DNA of 37,357 nucleotides from an uncultured Collinsella sp. (lineage in GTDB: Bacteria; Actinomycetota; Coriobacteriia; Coriobacteriales; Coriobacteriaceae): assembly GCA_959020715.1 (NCBI GenBank), contig CAUESV010000018.1, positions 1-37,357 of the forward strand. Direction: 5' to 3'. Under the pieces are notes generated by a model. That model was not told the DNA's origin. It did no database searches and was given only the letters and a program-made list of their open reading frames with translations. The translations under genes and the position numbers were made by a program. Position 1 is the stretch's first letter; each line of letters begins with the position of its first letter. Shown piece by piece: positions 1 through 8,149 of this stretch.

Positions 1-18
1 AGCCGTCATCGAACTTGG

Positions 19-50
19 AAGGGGGAGGCCTCGCGGCCTCCCCCTTTTTT
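19..50 (+). terminator. Rho-independent terminator of an upstream gene
   Basis: A 12-bp perfect stem (AAGGGGGAGGCC at 19-30 and its complement at 35-46) with a TCGC loop is followed by six T residues. It faces right, so it ends a plus-strand unit lying mostly left of the window. Bases 1-18 are too short to identify. Confidence 0.85.
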
Positions 51-64
51 GCGTTTGTGTGGCA

Positions 65-79
65 TAAATGACTCATTTA
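65..79. repeat. 15-nt perfect palindrome downstream of the anchored protein gene
   Basis: TAAATGA and TCATTTA flank one central C. It lies between the first terminator and the stop of the minus-strand gene. It may be part of that gene's weak terminator or a protein site; nothing else supports a role. Confidence 0.3.
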
Positions 80-114
80 CGCCAGACGATTTAATTCTTT
101 TTGGTATTGAGCTT

Positions 115-582
115 TTATTTAAAGAAAATAAAACGAATAACAAGGGCAACTGCTATAGCCGCAATGATCAAAAGCAGGATTGTCATTCGATGCTGCTTGC
201 GTCGTTTACTTGACGAAACGAAGATCGATTTTCCTTGTTTTGGCGTTTCGAGATAGCGAGCCGAATGCGTCAAGGTTTGCTTTGGTCGAGGACCTCTTTG
301 TTGATGAGCGGCGGATGCTTTCAGTGGCTCATCACTAGCTGCGCTGTTTTTAGATAATGGTGCGTCTTTCAGATATACAGGGTCTCCCGAGGCGACGCCC
401 ATATGTTTACGTCCCGTTTGGGCATCCTCGAGCGTTTGATATCGATTTCTTGTCACATACTCGGGCTCAGGATCATTAATGGGCTCTTGCGAGATGTGGG
501 GGCGATGGAACCGTGGCGGCTGCGTGGAAGTTTCTTCCCCCTGCGTCTGCATAAACATTTTGTTCTGGTTCTGGTCGTCCAT
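115..582 (-). CDS. Hypothetical protein with one C-terminal membrane segment
   Basis: The protein has 155 residues and I do not recognise its family. Residues 1 to about 125 are polar and rich in Q, P, S, K and H, probably disordered, and include a basic cluster (SSKRRKQHR) just before the membrane segment. Residues about 132-153 form one hydrophobic helix (TILLLIIAAIAVALVIRFIF) ending in a lysine at the very C-terminus, a tail-anchored layout with no signal peptide. The start at 582 is supported by AAAGGG a few bases upstream on the minus strand. Its DNA is clearly more AT-rich than the rest of the window and uses rarer codons, so it may be acquired or fast-evolving. It is divergent from the Hsp20 gene and may share its control region. 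That this is a real gene is likely; its role is unknown. Confidence 0.6.
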   Translation of the reverse strand: MDDQNQNKMFMQTQGEETSTQPPRFHRPHISQEPINDPEPEYVTRNRYQTLEDAQTGRKHMGVASGDPVYLKDAPLSKNSAASDEPLKASAAHQQRGPRPKQTLTHSARYLETPKQGKSIFVSSSKRRKQHRMTILLLIIAAIAVALVIRFIFFK

Positions 583-674
583 GATGCCCTTTAGCTCGTT
601 ACCAACAACGTGTACGCGCTCATTGTAAGCCCCTTGTTATTTGCAGCTGCGAACATACTTGTTATTTAAGCTCT

Positions 675-770
675 GGTTCAAAGAACCTTAACCTTATTAA
701 AACCTGAGTCATACACACTTAGATATGCTTATAGTACTGGACTCAAAAAACTTTATAGTCGATGTATATA
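675..770 (+). promoter_or_regulatory. AT-rich control region upstream of the Hsp20 gene
   Basis: Two inverted repeats are visible: GGTTC-AAA-GAACC at 675-687 and TGAGTC (705-710) with GACTCA (740-745). TATA-rich DNA at 754-770 could supply a -10 box. The pattern matches neither CIRCE (HrcA) nor the HspR HAIR consensus nor the CtsR heptad repeat as I know them. A heat-shock or stress operator is an inference from position only. Confidence 0.35.
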
Positions 771-858
771 TAAGCACTGTGTGGGCATATATAAGAGCGT
801 CAAAAGAAGTCCCAGTCACCTAGAAGGTGGCTCGGCAGTCCTAAAAGGAGTGGTAAAC

Positions 859-1290
859 ATGGCAAGCATGGTTCCTTATCGTTCGGTTTTTGGCGTTCGT
901 CCTTCTGCTAGCTCGCTGTTCGATCTGTTTGATGATATGACCGACCTTGCAAACAACTCGATTGCTTCCAAGGCGTTTCCTGTTGACGTTGAGGATAAGG
1001 GCGACGGCTATGAGGTCAAGGCCTATCTGACCGGTGTTGCCAAGGACGATATCGATGTCGAGCTTAACGAGGGCCGTCTGTCCATTAGCGTGAATGTCGA
1101 GGAAGACGAGGAGAACGAGGGCAAGAACTTCCTGCAGAAGGAGTTCAGCTCGTACAGCGCGACGCGTGGCGTGTATCTAAAGGACGCTTCGAGCGAGGGC
1201 CTCTCGGCTAAGTACGCTGACGGCATCCTGACCGTTACGGTTCCCAAGATCGTCGAGAAGAAGAACGTTACGAAGATCTCCATCGACTAA
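859..1290 (+). CDS. hsp20: Small heat shock protein, Hsp20/alpha-crystallin family
   Basis: This 143-residue ATP-independent chaperone should bind unfolding proteins and hold them for refolding. The alpha-crystallin domain covers about residues 37-133 and shows the family signature AKYADGILTVTVPK at 117-130 (A-x-x-x-x-G-x-L-x-x-x-x-PK). The short tail ends in an I-x-I-type motif (ISI at 140-142), which drives oligomer assembly in this family. The reading frame is open back to 781, but the start at 859 is preferred because AAAGGAG lies at 844-850 and because the extra residues do not resemble the family. A strong hairpin follows the stop. It stands alone, divergent from the AT-rich anchored-protein gene, with palindromes in the gap that may mediate stress control. 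Confidence 0.93.
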   Translation: MASMVPYRSVFGVRPSASSLFDLFDDMTDLANNSIASKAFPVDVEDKGDGYEVKAYLTGVAKDDIDVELNEGRLSISVNVEEDEENEGKNFLQKEFSSYSATRGVYLKDASSEGLSAKYADGILTVTVPKIVEKKNVTKISID

Positions 1291-1317
1291 CTTCGTTGGT
1301 GTTCTGCGCTATTAAAA

Positions 1318-1363
1318 GACAGCAAAAGGGGCTGGGAAGCGATTCTCGGCCCCTTTTGCTGTC
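1318..1363. terminator. Bidirectional terminator between Hsp20 and the metallo-hydrolase gene
   Basis: A perfect 15-bp stem (1318-1332 with 1349-1363) contains AAAA and TTTT runs on both arms, so it can stop transcription from both convergent genes. Confidence 0.75.
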
Positions 1364-1372
1364 TAGGACAGT

Positions 1373-2182
1373 CTATTGAATGGTTGCCGGCTGATACTGA
1401 CTCGCAGGGCGTATCGAGAGTTTTCGCGATCCTTGGAGAAGGGTTGCGGAGCTGCCGACCTCGTCATCCAGGGTTGCGGCCAGAGCTTTGGCATAGCTTT
1501 TGACGGTAAGGCTCGGACGATTGTTATCTTGGCTGATATGCATGGCAATGAGCTGTTCGGTGCGATCGGTAACAAGTGCGCGCGCGGCTTCGGCGGCTTG
1601 GCCATTGGAGAGGTGTCCCCTTGCAGACAGGATGCGCTCCTGAAGAAAGCGGGGATATTCTCCCTCGCGCAGCATGGTCACATCATGGTTGCTTTCGAGC
1701 GCGAGGACTCGACAATCTTTGAGGGTGTTCATGGCTTGGCTCGATAGCTCTCCGGTGTCGGTGGCAAAGCCGATGGAATCATCGAGGGCGTCGAATCGAT
1801 AACCGACTGGATTGATGACATCGTGTGATGTTGAGTAGGTTTGCACGTGGATGCCGGCAATGGACAGGGTGTCGCCGGGATCGAATTCCTCGACAGGCAG
1901 ATGAGAAAGATTTTCTTTGTTCGAAAGAGTGTCCCTGCTGGCAAAGAGGGGGCCGTGCCAGTGCTTGCACCAGACATCGAGGCCCTTGATGTGATCGCTA
2001 TGCTCATGAGTAATGAGAAGAGCCGAGACGTTGTCTGCCGAGAGCCCCAGTTCTGCCATGCGCTTTAATGTCTCGCGGCGAGACAGTCCGTCATCGACCA
2101 TAATGAGCCCCTGCGGGCCCTCGATGAGTGCGCAGTTGCCTTTAGAGCCACTGCCGAGGATATGAAGGTGCAGACGAGACAT
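1373..2182 (-). CDS. MBL-fold metallo-hydrolase, WalJ/YycJ/VicX-like
   Basis: This 269-residue protein has the metallo-beta-lactamase fold. The N-terminal strand LHLHILGSGSKGNC (about residues 4-17) and the metal motif THEHSDH (H59, H61, D63, H64) match the YycJ/WalJ branch, whose members are about 260-270 residues and act as nucleases or phosphodiesterases linked to cell-wall and DNA maintenance. Further ligands are likely the His in TSHDV and the Asp in FATDTGELS. In Firmicutes the gene sits with walRK; here no two-component genes are near and it is divergent from tilS with about 48 bases between starts. The start is the ATG at 2182; its ribosome site is weak (GGAATCTT). The family call is firm, the exact substrate unknown. 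Confidence 0.85.
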   Translation of the reverse strand: MSRLHLHILGSGSKGNCALIEGPQGLIMVDDGLSRRETLKRMAELGLSADNVSALLITHEHSDHIKGLDVWCKHWHGPLFASRDTLSNKENLSHLPVEEFDPGDTLSIAGIHVQTYSTSHDVINPVGYRFDALDDSIGFATDTGELSSQAMNTLKDCRVLALESNHDVTMLREGEYPRFLQERILSARGHLSNGQAAEAARALVTDRTEQLIAMHISQDNNRPSLTVKSYAKALAATLDDEVGSSATLLQGSRKLSIRPASQYQPATIQ

Positions 2183-2230
2183 AAGATTCCAAAGGATACA
2201 ATGGGTGCGGACGAATAGAGGAGGAAGCGA

Positions 2231-3769
2231 ATGCCAACGGTATCACAGCATTACGGACACCATGCCGTGCCCGGGGCAGTCGATGAGACCCGAACGAGGC
2301 AGCAGGCTGCTCCTGTCGTGCTCATGGTATCAGGCGGCGCGGACTCGACGGCACTGCTTCTTATGGCGTGCACATCAAAGCTGGATATCCAAGACGGACG
2401 CGGTGTTGCCCCCATTGCTCGCGAGCGCCTGCATGTGCTGCATGTAAACCATCATCTGCGCGGCAAGGCGTCCGATGGCGACGAGGCCTTTGTGCGTGAG
2501 CTCTGCGCGAAATATGGTTTACCGCTGTGCGTGGAGCACGCTTATTTTGATGGGGAGTCGGGCAATATTGAGGCCGCGGCCCGCGAGGTGCGCTATGCCG
2601 CGGCGCGGAGGTATGTTCGCGAGCTCTGCGCCCAGACGGGGGCACCGCGAACGGCGGCTCGTATCTGCACCGCGCACACGTCTTCGGATCGCGCGGAAAC
2701 GTTTTTGATGAACGCGATTAAGGGTTCGGGGCCCGCTGGCCTATCGAGCATTCCTCGCCGGAGGAATATCGTGGTGCGTCCCTTGCTCGACCTAACTCAT
2801 GGCGAGCTCGTGGGCTATCTACAGGTACATGGTCAGCCGTGGCGTGAAGACGAGAGCAATGAGGATATCTCGTATCTGCGAAACTACGTGCGCCATCGAG
2901 TGATGCCGGTGGTGGCGCAGCGCAACGCGAGCGTCTGCAAGACGATTGGCGCCGCCTGCGAGATCTTAGGCGATGAGGACGCGTTTTTGTCTCAGCTTTC
3001 GGCACAGGCGTTTCGAAGCTGCCTGCGTAAGGAGGCGGCGGGCGCGCTGGTGCTCGATGCCAGGCGCCTTGCTGCGGCCGAGGTGGTAATCGCGCGGCGC
3101 ATCGTGCGACTGGCGATTAAGCGCATCGATCCGGACGCTCGTCCAGAGATGCGACATGTGGAGCGAGTCCTTTCCTGCGTTGCCGAGGGCGCCGGCTCGG
3201 TCACGCTTCCGGCGGGAATTGACGCGCGCGTTGAGTTTGGCATGCTGGCATTTAAGGCGCCGGCGGCTCGCGAGGGCCTGGTCGCGGACTGGGTTACCGT
3301 ACCCGGTCGTTTGCCGTTGGGCGGGGGACGTATGCTGGTCACAGAACCGATGGCCGTTGAGCCGGGATGCGATATCGTGCGCCGCGCCCGTGAGCTTGCG
3401 GCTGCCGGGGAAGTGACAGCTTTGGTAGACGCGGCTGCCCTGGGTTTTGCCGACAGCGATAGTGAGCGGATCCTGGCGGGCTCGCGTGGCGAGATCCCTG
3501 CCGAGGCGCGATTGGCGCGCCTGTGGGTGGACGGTCCCGCACCGGGAGACGTGATGTGCCCGTTAGGGATGAGTGGTCGAAGCAAGAAAGTATCCGACTT
3601 GCTAGGTGAGGCTCGCATTCCCGTTTCCGAGCGCGCCGGAGTGCCCATGGTGAGGACGGCGCCGGGGGGTGCCGTGGTGTGGGTCGCCGGAGTTCGCGCG
3701 GACGAGCGTTTTAAGTGCACGGCCGCAACGCGCGTGGCATATCTGCTCCGCGTGGTCGATGCGGAATAG
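2231..3769 (+). CDS. tilS: tRNA(Ile)-lysidine synthase TilS
   Basis: TilS ligates lysine to C34 of the CAU anticodon of a minor tRNA-Ile using ATP, so that AUA is read as isoleucine. The N-terminal PP-loop is VSGGADST (33-40), followed by the typical HVNHHLRG segment and the SSDRAETFLMNAIKGSGPAG helix region. The middle domain binds tRNA, and the C-terminal part (about 420-510) contains the PGD and GRSKKVSDLL elements of the TilS C-terminal domain. At 512 residues it is somewhat longer than the common 430-470. AGAGGAGGAAG lies just upstream of the ATG. It starts the group tilS-hpt-ftsH, an order conserved in many Gram-positive bacteria; hpt follows after 147 bases that carry a separate promoter-like element. 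Confidence 0.95.
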   Translation: MPTVSQHYGHHAVPGAVDETRTRQQAAPVVLMVSGGADSTALLLMACTSKLDIQDGRGVAPIARERLHVLHVNHHLRGKASDGDEAFVRELCAKYGLPLCVEHAYFDGESGNIEAAAREVRYAAARRYVRELCAQTGAPRTAARICTAHTSSDRAETFLMNAIKGSGPAGLSSIPRRRNIVVRPLLDLTHGELVGYLQVHGQPWREDESNEDISYLRNYVRHRVMPVVAQRNASVCKTIGAACEILGDEDAFLSQLSAQAFRSCLRKEAAGALVLDARRLAAAEVVIARRIVRLAIKRIDPDARPEMRHVERVLSCVAEGAGSVTLPAGIDARVEFGMLAFKAPAAREGLVADWVTVPGRLPLGGGRMLVTEPMAVEPGCDIVRRARELAAAGEVTALVDAAALGFADSDSERILAGSRGEIPAEARLARLWVDGPAPGDVMCPLGMSGRSKKVSDLLGEARIPVSERAGVPMVRTAPGGAVVWVAGVRADERFKCTAATRVAYLLRVVDAE

Positions 3770-3820
3770 CGTCCCACGCCTGCTATTCTGTGCGACGTTG
3801 ACGGTATTCCCGCGCTGATG

Positions 3821-3860
3821 GCGCACGGGCTGGTAAATTTACCCCGTGCGCTGCTAGAAT
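3821..3860 (+). promoter_or_regulatory. Extended -10 promoter with nested palindrome ahead of hpt
   Basis: TGCTAGAAT at 3852-3860 fits an extended -10 box. Just upstream, GCGCACGGG (3821-3829) and CCCGTGCGC (3843-3851) form an inverted repeat enclosing the palindrome GGTAAATTTACC (3832-3843). This may be an operator or hairpin controlling hpt-ftsH; no -35 box is clear. Confidence 0.4.
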
Positions 3861-3916
3861 GTGTAGTTCGCGTCCATACGGCGGTGTGTGGGCGATAAGC
3901 ACAAGAAAGGGTTGTC

Positions 3917-4465
3917 ATGGCTTCTCAACATCCGGATATCGAGAAGGTTCTGTTCACGCAGGAGGATATCGACGGTATCGTCTCTCGCCTGGGCGAGGAG
4001 ATTACGCGCGACTACGCGGGTAAGGATCTGGTGCTGATTGCGGTCCTGCGCGGCGCCGTGGTCTTTATGGGCGACCTGATGCGTAAGATCGAGCTGCCGA
4101 CCAACATCGATTTCATGGCTGTTTCGAGCTACGGCGACGGTGTGAAGTCCTCGGGTATCGTGCGTATCATTAAGGACCTGGATATCGACATCCGCGGTCG
4201 CGACGTGCTGATCGTCGAGGACATTCTGGACTCGGGCCTGACGCTCAAGTATCTGATGAAGAACCTCGAGAGCCGCAAGCCCGCTTCTCTGGAGGTCGCC
4301 GCCTTCCTGTGGAAGGACGTTGAGGACCGCGTCTCGGCCATCACGCCCAAGTATGTTGGAACCCATTGCCCCGATGCCTTTGTGGTGGGCTACGGCCTCG
4401 ACTATGCCGAGCGCTATCGCAACCTTCCGTATCTGGGCATTTTGAAACCGGAGGTTTATTCGTAA
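3917..4465 (+). CDS. hpt: Hypoxanthine(-guanine) phosphoribosyltransferase
   Basis: The enzyme joins hypoxanthine or guanine to PRPP to give IMP or GMP in purine salvage in the cytoplasm. The PRPP-binding motif VLIVEDILDSGLTL is at 97-110, and the flexible-loop SYGDG (71-75) and the early LVLIAVLRGAVVFMGDL segment (38-54) match bacterial Hpt. Length 182 is normal. AAGAAAGGG precedes the ATG. The stop codon is separated from the ftsH start by one base, so the two are surely cotranscribed; this hpt-ftsH coupling is known from many Gram-positive genomes. Confidence 0.96.
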   Translation: MASQHPDIEKVLFTQEDIDGIVSRLGEEITRDYAGKDLVLIAVLRGAVVFMGDLMRKIELPTNIDFMAVSSYGDGVKSSGIVRIIKDLDIDIRGRDVLIVEDILDSGLTLKYLMKNLESRKPASLEVAAFLWKDVEDRVSAITPKYVGTHCPDAFVVGYGLDYAERYRNLPYLGILKPEVYS

Positions 4466-4466
4466 G

Positions 4467-6611
4467 ATGCCCGACGACCGTAACGACAACAATTCCCAGA
4501 CTCCCCGGGACCCAAAGATCCCGGGGATGCCCGGAGGCAAGAAGCCCACGCGTACGGGCTGGCTGTATTTTCTTTTGGCTTGCGCGCTTCTGGGCTATGC
4601 CTTCTTTAATATGGGCTCCGGCTTTGCCAGCTCCAGCAATACCGTTAAGCTCGCGACGAGCGAGATGGTCAGCGCCATCAAGCAGGATCGCGTCGAAGAT
4701 CTGACCTATACGGTTCAAGACGGAAGCGTGACGGGTCATTACTGGAAGACGAAGAAGGACAAGGGCGATACGAGCGAGCTCAAGAGCTTCTCCTCGACCT
4801 ATGTCGGCTCCGATTCGCTTGCCGAGCTCATGGCGGAGCACCCCGATACCAAGTACATCGTCAACACCAACGATCCCGATTTTTGGGGCGACTTGGCGAT
4901 GAGTGTGCTTCCGACGATCGCCCTTATCGCCATCATGTTCTACTTTATGCGCCAGATGATGGGCGCCAACAACAGGAACATGCAGTTTGGCAAGACCAAC
5001 GCCAAGACCAACGAGGCCACACGCCCCAAGGTCAAGTTTGAAGACGTTGCCGGCGTGGACGAGGCAGTCGAGGAGCTCGAGGAGATCCGTGACTTTTTGA
5101 GCGATCCGGATCGCTATCGCAAGCTGGGCGCCAAGATCCCGCGTGGCGTGTTGCTGGTTGGCCCTCCGGGCACCGGTAAAACGCTGCTGGCCAAGGCCGT
5201 TGCCGGCGAGGCGGGCGTGCCGTTCTTTAGCATCTCGGGTTCCGACTTTGTCGAGATGTTCGTAGGTGTCGGCGCCAGCCGTGTGCGTGACCTCTTTAAG
5301 GAGGCCAAGTCCCAGGCCCCGTCAATCATCTTCATCGATGAGATCGATGCTGTGGGACGTCAGCGCGGAGCTGGCTTGGGCGGCGGTCACGACGAGCGCG
5401 AGCAGACGCTCAACCAGCTGCTGGTCGAGATGGACGGTTTCGAGGAAAGCGAGTCGGTCATCCTGATCGCCGCGACCAATCGCCCCGATATTCTGGACCC
5501 GGCATTGCTGCGTCCCGGCCGTTTTGACCGTCAGGTTACGGTCGACCGTCCGGATGTGAAGGGCCGCGAGCAGATCTTGCGCGTGCATGCCGAGAACAAG
5601 CCGATGGACGAGGACGTTAAGTTTGAGAAGCTCGCCCAGATGACCGTTGGCTTTACTGGTGCCGATTTGGCGAACCTGCTCAACGAGTCTGCGCTGCTGG
5701 CCGCTCGCCGTCATCGTTCCGTGATCTCGATGGACGAGGTCGAGGAATCGATGGAGCGCGTGATTGCCGGACCGCAGCGCAAGGGTCGCGTGATGACCGA
5801 GGCCGAGCGCACCACGATTGCCTACCACGAGAGCGGTCACGCCCTGGTGGGCCACATCCTGGAGCACTCCGATCCGGTCCACAAGATCTCGATCGTCAGC
5901 CGCGGTCAGGCTCTGGGCTACACGCTGCAGCTTCCGCAGGAGGACCACTTCCTCAAGACTAAGAACGAGATGCTCGACGAGCTCGCCGTGTTCTTGGGCG
6001 GTCGCGTTGCCGAGGAGCTCATGTGCGATGACATTACGTCGGGTGCGAGCAACGATCTGGAGCGCGCAACCAAGATGGCGCGCGAGATGGTCACGCGCCT
6101 GGGCATGAGCGAGGAGCTGGGCACGCAAGTGTTTGGCGAGGCGCAACATCAGGTGTTCCTTGGTCGCGATTACGCCGATCACCAGGATTACTCCGAGGAG
6201 ACGGCACGCCGCATCGATATCGAGGTTCAGCGCATTATGCGTGAGGCCCATCGTCGTGCGGTCGAGATCCTGGACGCCCGTCGCGATCAGCTCGATCTGA
6301 TGGCGAAGGTGCTGCTTGAGCGCGAGACCGTCGAAGGCGACGCCGTGAACGCCCTGCTCGACAACGAGTGGGATGCCTACCTTGAGCGCGAGGGCGATAT
6401 CCTGGCGGCCAAGGAGGAGCGCAACGCCAAGGCGGCCGGCATGCCGACCAAGAAGCGTGCGCCTCGCATGAGCGAGGAGGAACTTGCGGCAGATGCCGCG
6501 GCTTTTGCGCAGGCGGCCATGCAGGAGGATGCCGAAGTGGCATCCGACGCTGACGATGACCATGCCGTCGTCGATGCCGATGCCGATGCCGACACCGACG
6601 CCGACAAATAG
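4467..6611 (+). CDS. ftsH: ATP-dependent zinc metalloprotease FtsH
   Basis: FtsH is a hexameric membrane AAA+ protease that degrades misassembled membrane proteins and some regulators. Two membrane segments flank an extracytoplasmic domain (about residues 32-50 and 145-166). Walker A GPPGTGKT is at 232-239, Walker B is IIFIDEID, the second region of homology includes ATNRPDILDPALLRPGRFDR, and the zinc site HESGH is at 454-458. Length 714 is longer than the usual 610-650; the excess is an acidic C-terminal tail ending in repeated Asp-Ala dipeptides. The ATG sits one base after the hpt stop, so initiation may rely on translational coupling. A terminator follows directly. Confidence 0.97.
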   Translation: MPDDRNDNNSQTPRDPKIPGMPGGKKPTRTGWLYFLLACALLGYAFFNMGSGFASSSNTVKLATSEMVSAIKQDRVEDLTYTVQDGSVTGHYWKTKKDKGDTSELKSFSSTYVGSDSLAELMAEHPDTKYIVNTNDPDFWGDLAMSVLPTIALIAIMFYFMRQMMGANNRNMQFGKTNAKTNEATRPKVKFEDVAGVDEAVEELEEIRDFLSDPDRYRKLGAKIPRGVLLVGPPGTGKTLLAKAVAGEAGVPFFSISGSDFVEMFVGVGASRVRDLFKEAKSQAPSIIFIDEIDAVGRQRGAGLGGGHDEREQTLNQLLVEMDGFEESESVILIAATNRPDILDPALLRPGRFDRQVTVDRPDVKGREQILRVHAENKPMDEDVKFEKLAQMTVGFTGADLANLLNESALLAARRHRSVISMDEVEESMERVIAGPQRKGRVMTEAERTTIAYHESGHALVGHILEHSDPVHKISIVSRGQALGYTLQLPQEDHFLKTKNEMLDELAVFLGGRVAEELMCDDITSGASNDLERATKMAREMVTRLGMSEELGTQVFGEAQHQVFLGRDYADHQDYSEETARRIDIEVQRIMREAHRRAVEILDARRDQLDLMAKVLLERETVEGDAVNALLDNEWDAYLEREGDILAAKEERNAKAAGMPTKKRAPRMSEEELAADAAAFAQAAMQEDAEVASDADDDHAVVDADADADTDADK

Positions 6612-6622
6612 TCTTTGTGGCG

Positions 6623-6660
6623 AAAGCCTCCGCGGGGAAACCTGCGGAGGCTTTTTCTTT
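6623..6660 (+). terminator. Rho-independent terminator of the tilS-hpt-ftsH group
   Basis: An 11-bp stem (AAAGCCTCCGC at 6623-6633, complement at 6644-6654) closes a GGGGAAACCT loop and runs into TTTTTCTTTT. Confidence 0.9.
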
Positions 6661-6680
6661 TGAGCGATATTGGGCCGTCT

Positions 6681-6740
6681 GTTGATTGGGGACAGACTTA
6701 AATGAGCGTTTTCACGCATTTAAGTCTGTCCCCAATCAAC
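6681..6740. repeat. Perfect 24-bp inverted repeat with GGGGACAG core (REP-type)
   Basis: Arms 6681-6704 and 6717-6740 are exact reverse complements around a 12-base loop. The arm contains ATTGGGGACAGACTTAAATG. It lies between the ftsH terminator and the aminotransferase promoter, lacks a T-run, and shares the GGGACAG core with the other palindromes in this window. Confidence 0.85.
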
Positions 6741-6799
6741 ATTCTGCGGCACTTTGCTCGGCTAAAGCGTACAATAGCGCCTATGCGAAAGGGGAACAG

Positions 6800-7984
6800 A
6801 TGATCAACGAAACGATGTATGCTCGCGGTGCGGAAAGCTCCATCATCCGCGAGATCTTTAGCTATGGTCTTGAGCGCAAGGCACAGATCGGTGCGGAGAA
6901 CGTATTTGATTTTTCGCTGGGCAACCCGAGTGTTCCGGCGCCCGCTGCTGTGGCTGAGTCGATTAAGAAGGCCCTGGAGCTGCCGAGTGACCAGTTGCAC
7001 GGCTACACCCCCGCTCCGGGCCTGCCGCAATGTCGAGCAGCCGTCGCCGAATCGCTCAACCGCCGCTTTGGAACGAACTATGAGGGCAAAGACGTCTTTA
7101 TGACGGTGGGTGCCGCGGCTTCGCTCACCTGCACGCTCAACGCCGTTACGAACCCGGGCGACGAGGTTATTGTTATCGCCCCATACTTTCCGGAGTATCG
7201 CGTTTGGATTGAGAAGGCCGGCTGTACGTGTGTTGAGGCGCTCGCCGATGAGGATACGTTCCAGCTGAGCGTGGACAACGTGCTCAAGGCGATTAGCGAT
7301 AAGACGGCGGCCGTCATCATCGACTCTCCCAACAACCCGACCGGTGCCGTATATACGCGCGACACGCTGACGCGACTGGCCAATGTTCTGCGCGAGGCCA
7401 ACGCTCAGCGCGATCCCGAGAATCCGATTATGCTCATCTCGGATGAGCCGTACCGCGAGATCGTGTACGGTGCCGAGGTGCCTTGGGTGCCCTCGATCTA
7501 CGAGCACACCATCGTGTGCTACTCGTATTCCAAGTCGCTGTCGCTGCCGGGTGAGCGCGTGGGGTGGATCTTGGTTCCCAACACCAATCCGCAGGCTGCC
7601 CGTCTGATGCCGGCTGTTGCGGGTGCTGCCCGTACGCTGGGTTTTGTATGCGCACCGGCACTCTTCCAGCGCGTAATTATCGACTGCATCGATGAGCCGA
7701 GTGACGTTGAGGCCTATGCACGCAACCGCACCGCGCTTACCGACGCACTAGCGGAGTATGGCTACACCTATGTTGAGCCGGATGGCGCGTTCTACCTATG
7801 GGTGAAAGCGTTGGAGCCCGATGCGAATGCGTTTTGCGAGCGCGCAAAGAAGCATGAGTTGCTTGCGGTTCCCTCGGACAGCTTTGGTATGCCGGGCTGG
7901 TTCCGCCTGGGCTATTGCGTGAGTTACGAAACGATTGTCAATTCGCTACCCGCTTGGAAACAGTTGGCGGACGAGTATCGTTAA
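6800..7984 (+). CDS. PLP-dependent aminotransferase, class I/II (aspartate aminotransferase-like)
   Basis: This 394-residue fold-type I enzyme transfers an amino group between an amino acid and a 2-oxo acid. Visible are the NNPTG motif (178-182), ISDEPY with the PLP-nitrogen Asp215 and Tyr218, the Schiff-base Lys245 in YSYSKSLSLPGERVGW, and phosphate-binding Arg253. The substrate-carboxylate Arg is probably in WFRLGYCVSYE near the end. The frame is open from 6686, inside the palindrome, but the ATG at 6800 preceded by AAAGGGG (6788-6794) is the better start and gives the family's usual N-terminus. Substrate is not fixed by the sequence; it belongs to the branch often annotated simply as pyridoxal phosphate-dependent aminotransferase. 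It stands as a single gene; TACAAT at 6770-6775 may be its -10 box. Confidence 0.9.
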   Translation: MINETMYARGAESSIIREIFSYGLERKAQIGAENVFDFSLGNPSVPAPAAVAESIKKALELPSDQLHGYTPAPGLPQCRAAVAESLNRRFGTNYEGKDVFMTVGAAASLTCTLNAVTNPGDEVIVIAPYFPEYRVWIEKAGCTCVEALADEDTFQLSVDNVLKAISDKTAAVIIDSPNNPTGAVYTRDTLTRLANVLREANAQRDPENPIMLISDEPYREIVYGAEVPWVPSIYEHTIVCYSYSKSLSLPGERVGWILVPNTNPQAARLMPAVAGAARTLGFVCAPALFQRVIIDCIDEPSDVEAYARNRTALTDALAEYGYTYVEPDGAFYLWVKALEPDANAFCERAKKHELLAVPSDSFGMPGWFRLGYCVSYETIVNSLPAWKQLADEYR

Positions 7985-8149
7985 AAGTAAAGCGCTCTGC
8001 CTACAATGTTTTACGTGAAACGGGGTTTGGTGTTAAGCCGGACTCCGTTGTCATGGACGTTGTGTCTTTGGGATGGAGTGGTTTTACGACTATCGAAGGC
8101 TATGCGTACAATGAATATAAGCGACGGCCGTGCCAGATAAGGAGACCTG

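Noticed and set aside
675..770. CIRCE or HAIR heat-shock operator
   Set aside because: TTAGCACTC-N9-GAGTGCTAA and CTTGAGT-N7-ACTCAAG are absent; the TGAGTC/GACTCA pair is spaced too far apart.
5322..6719. Open frame of about 465 codons opposite ftsH
   Set aside because: It lies antisense to conserved ftsH codons, and it crosses the ftsH terminator and the palindrome.
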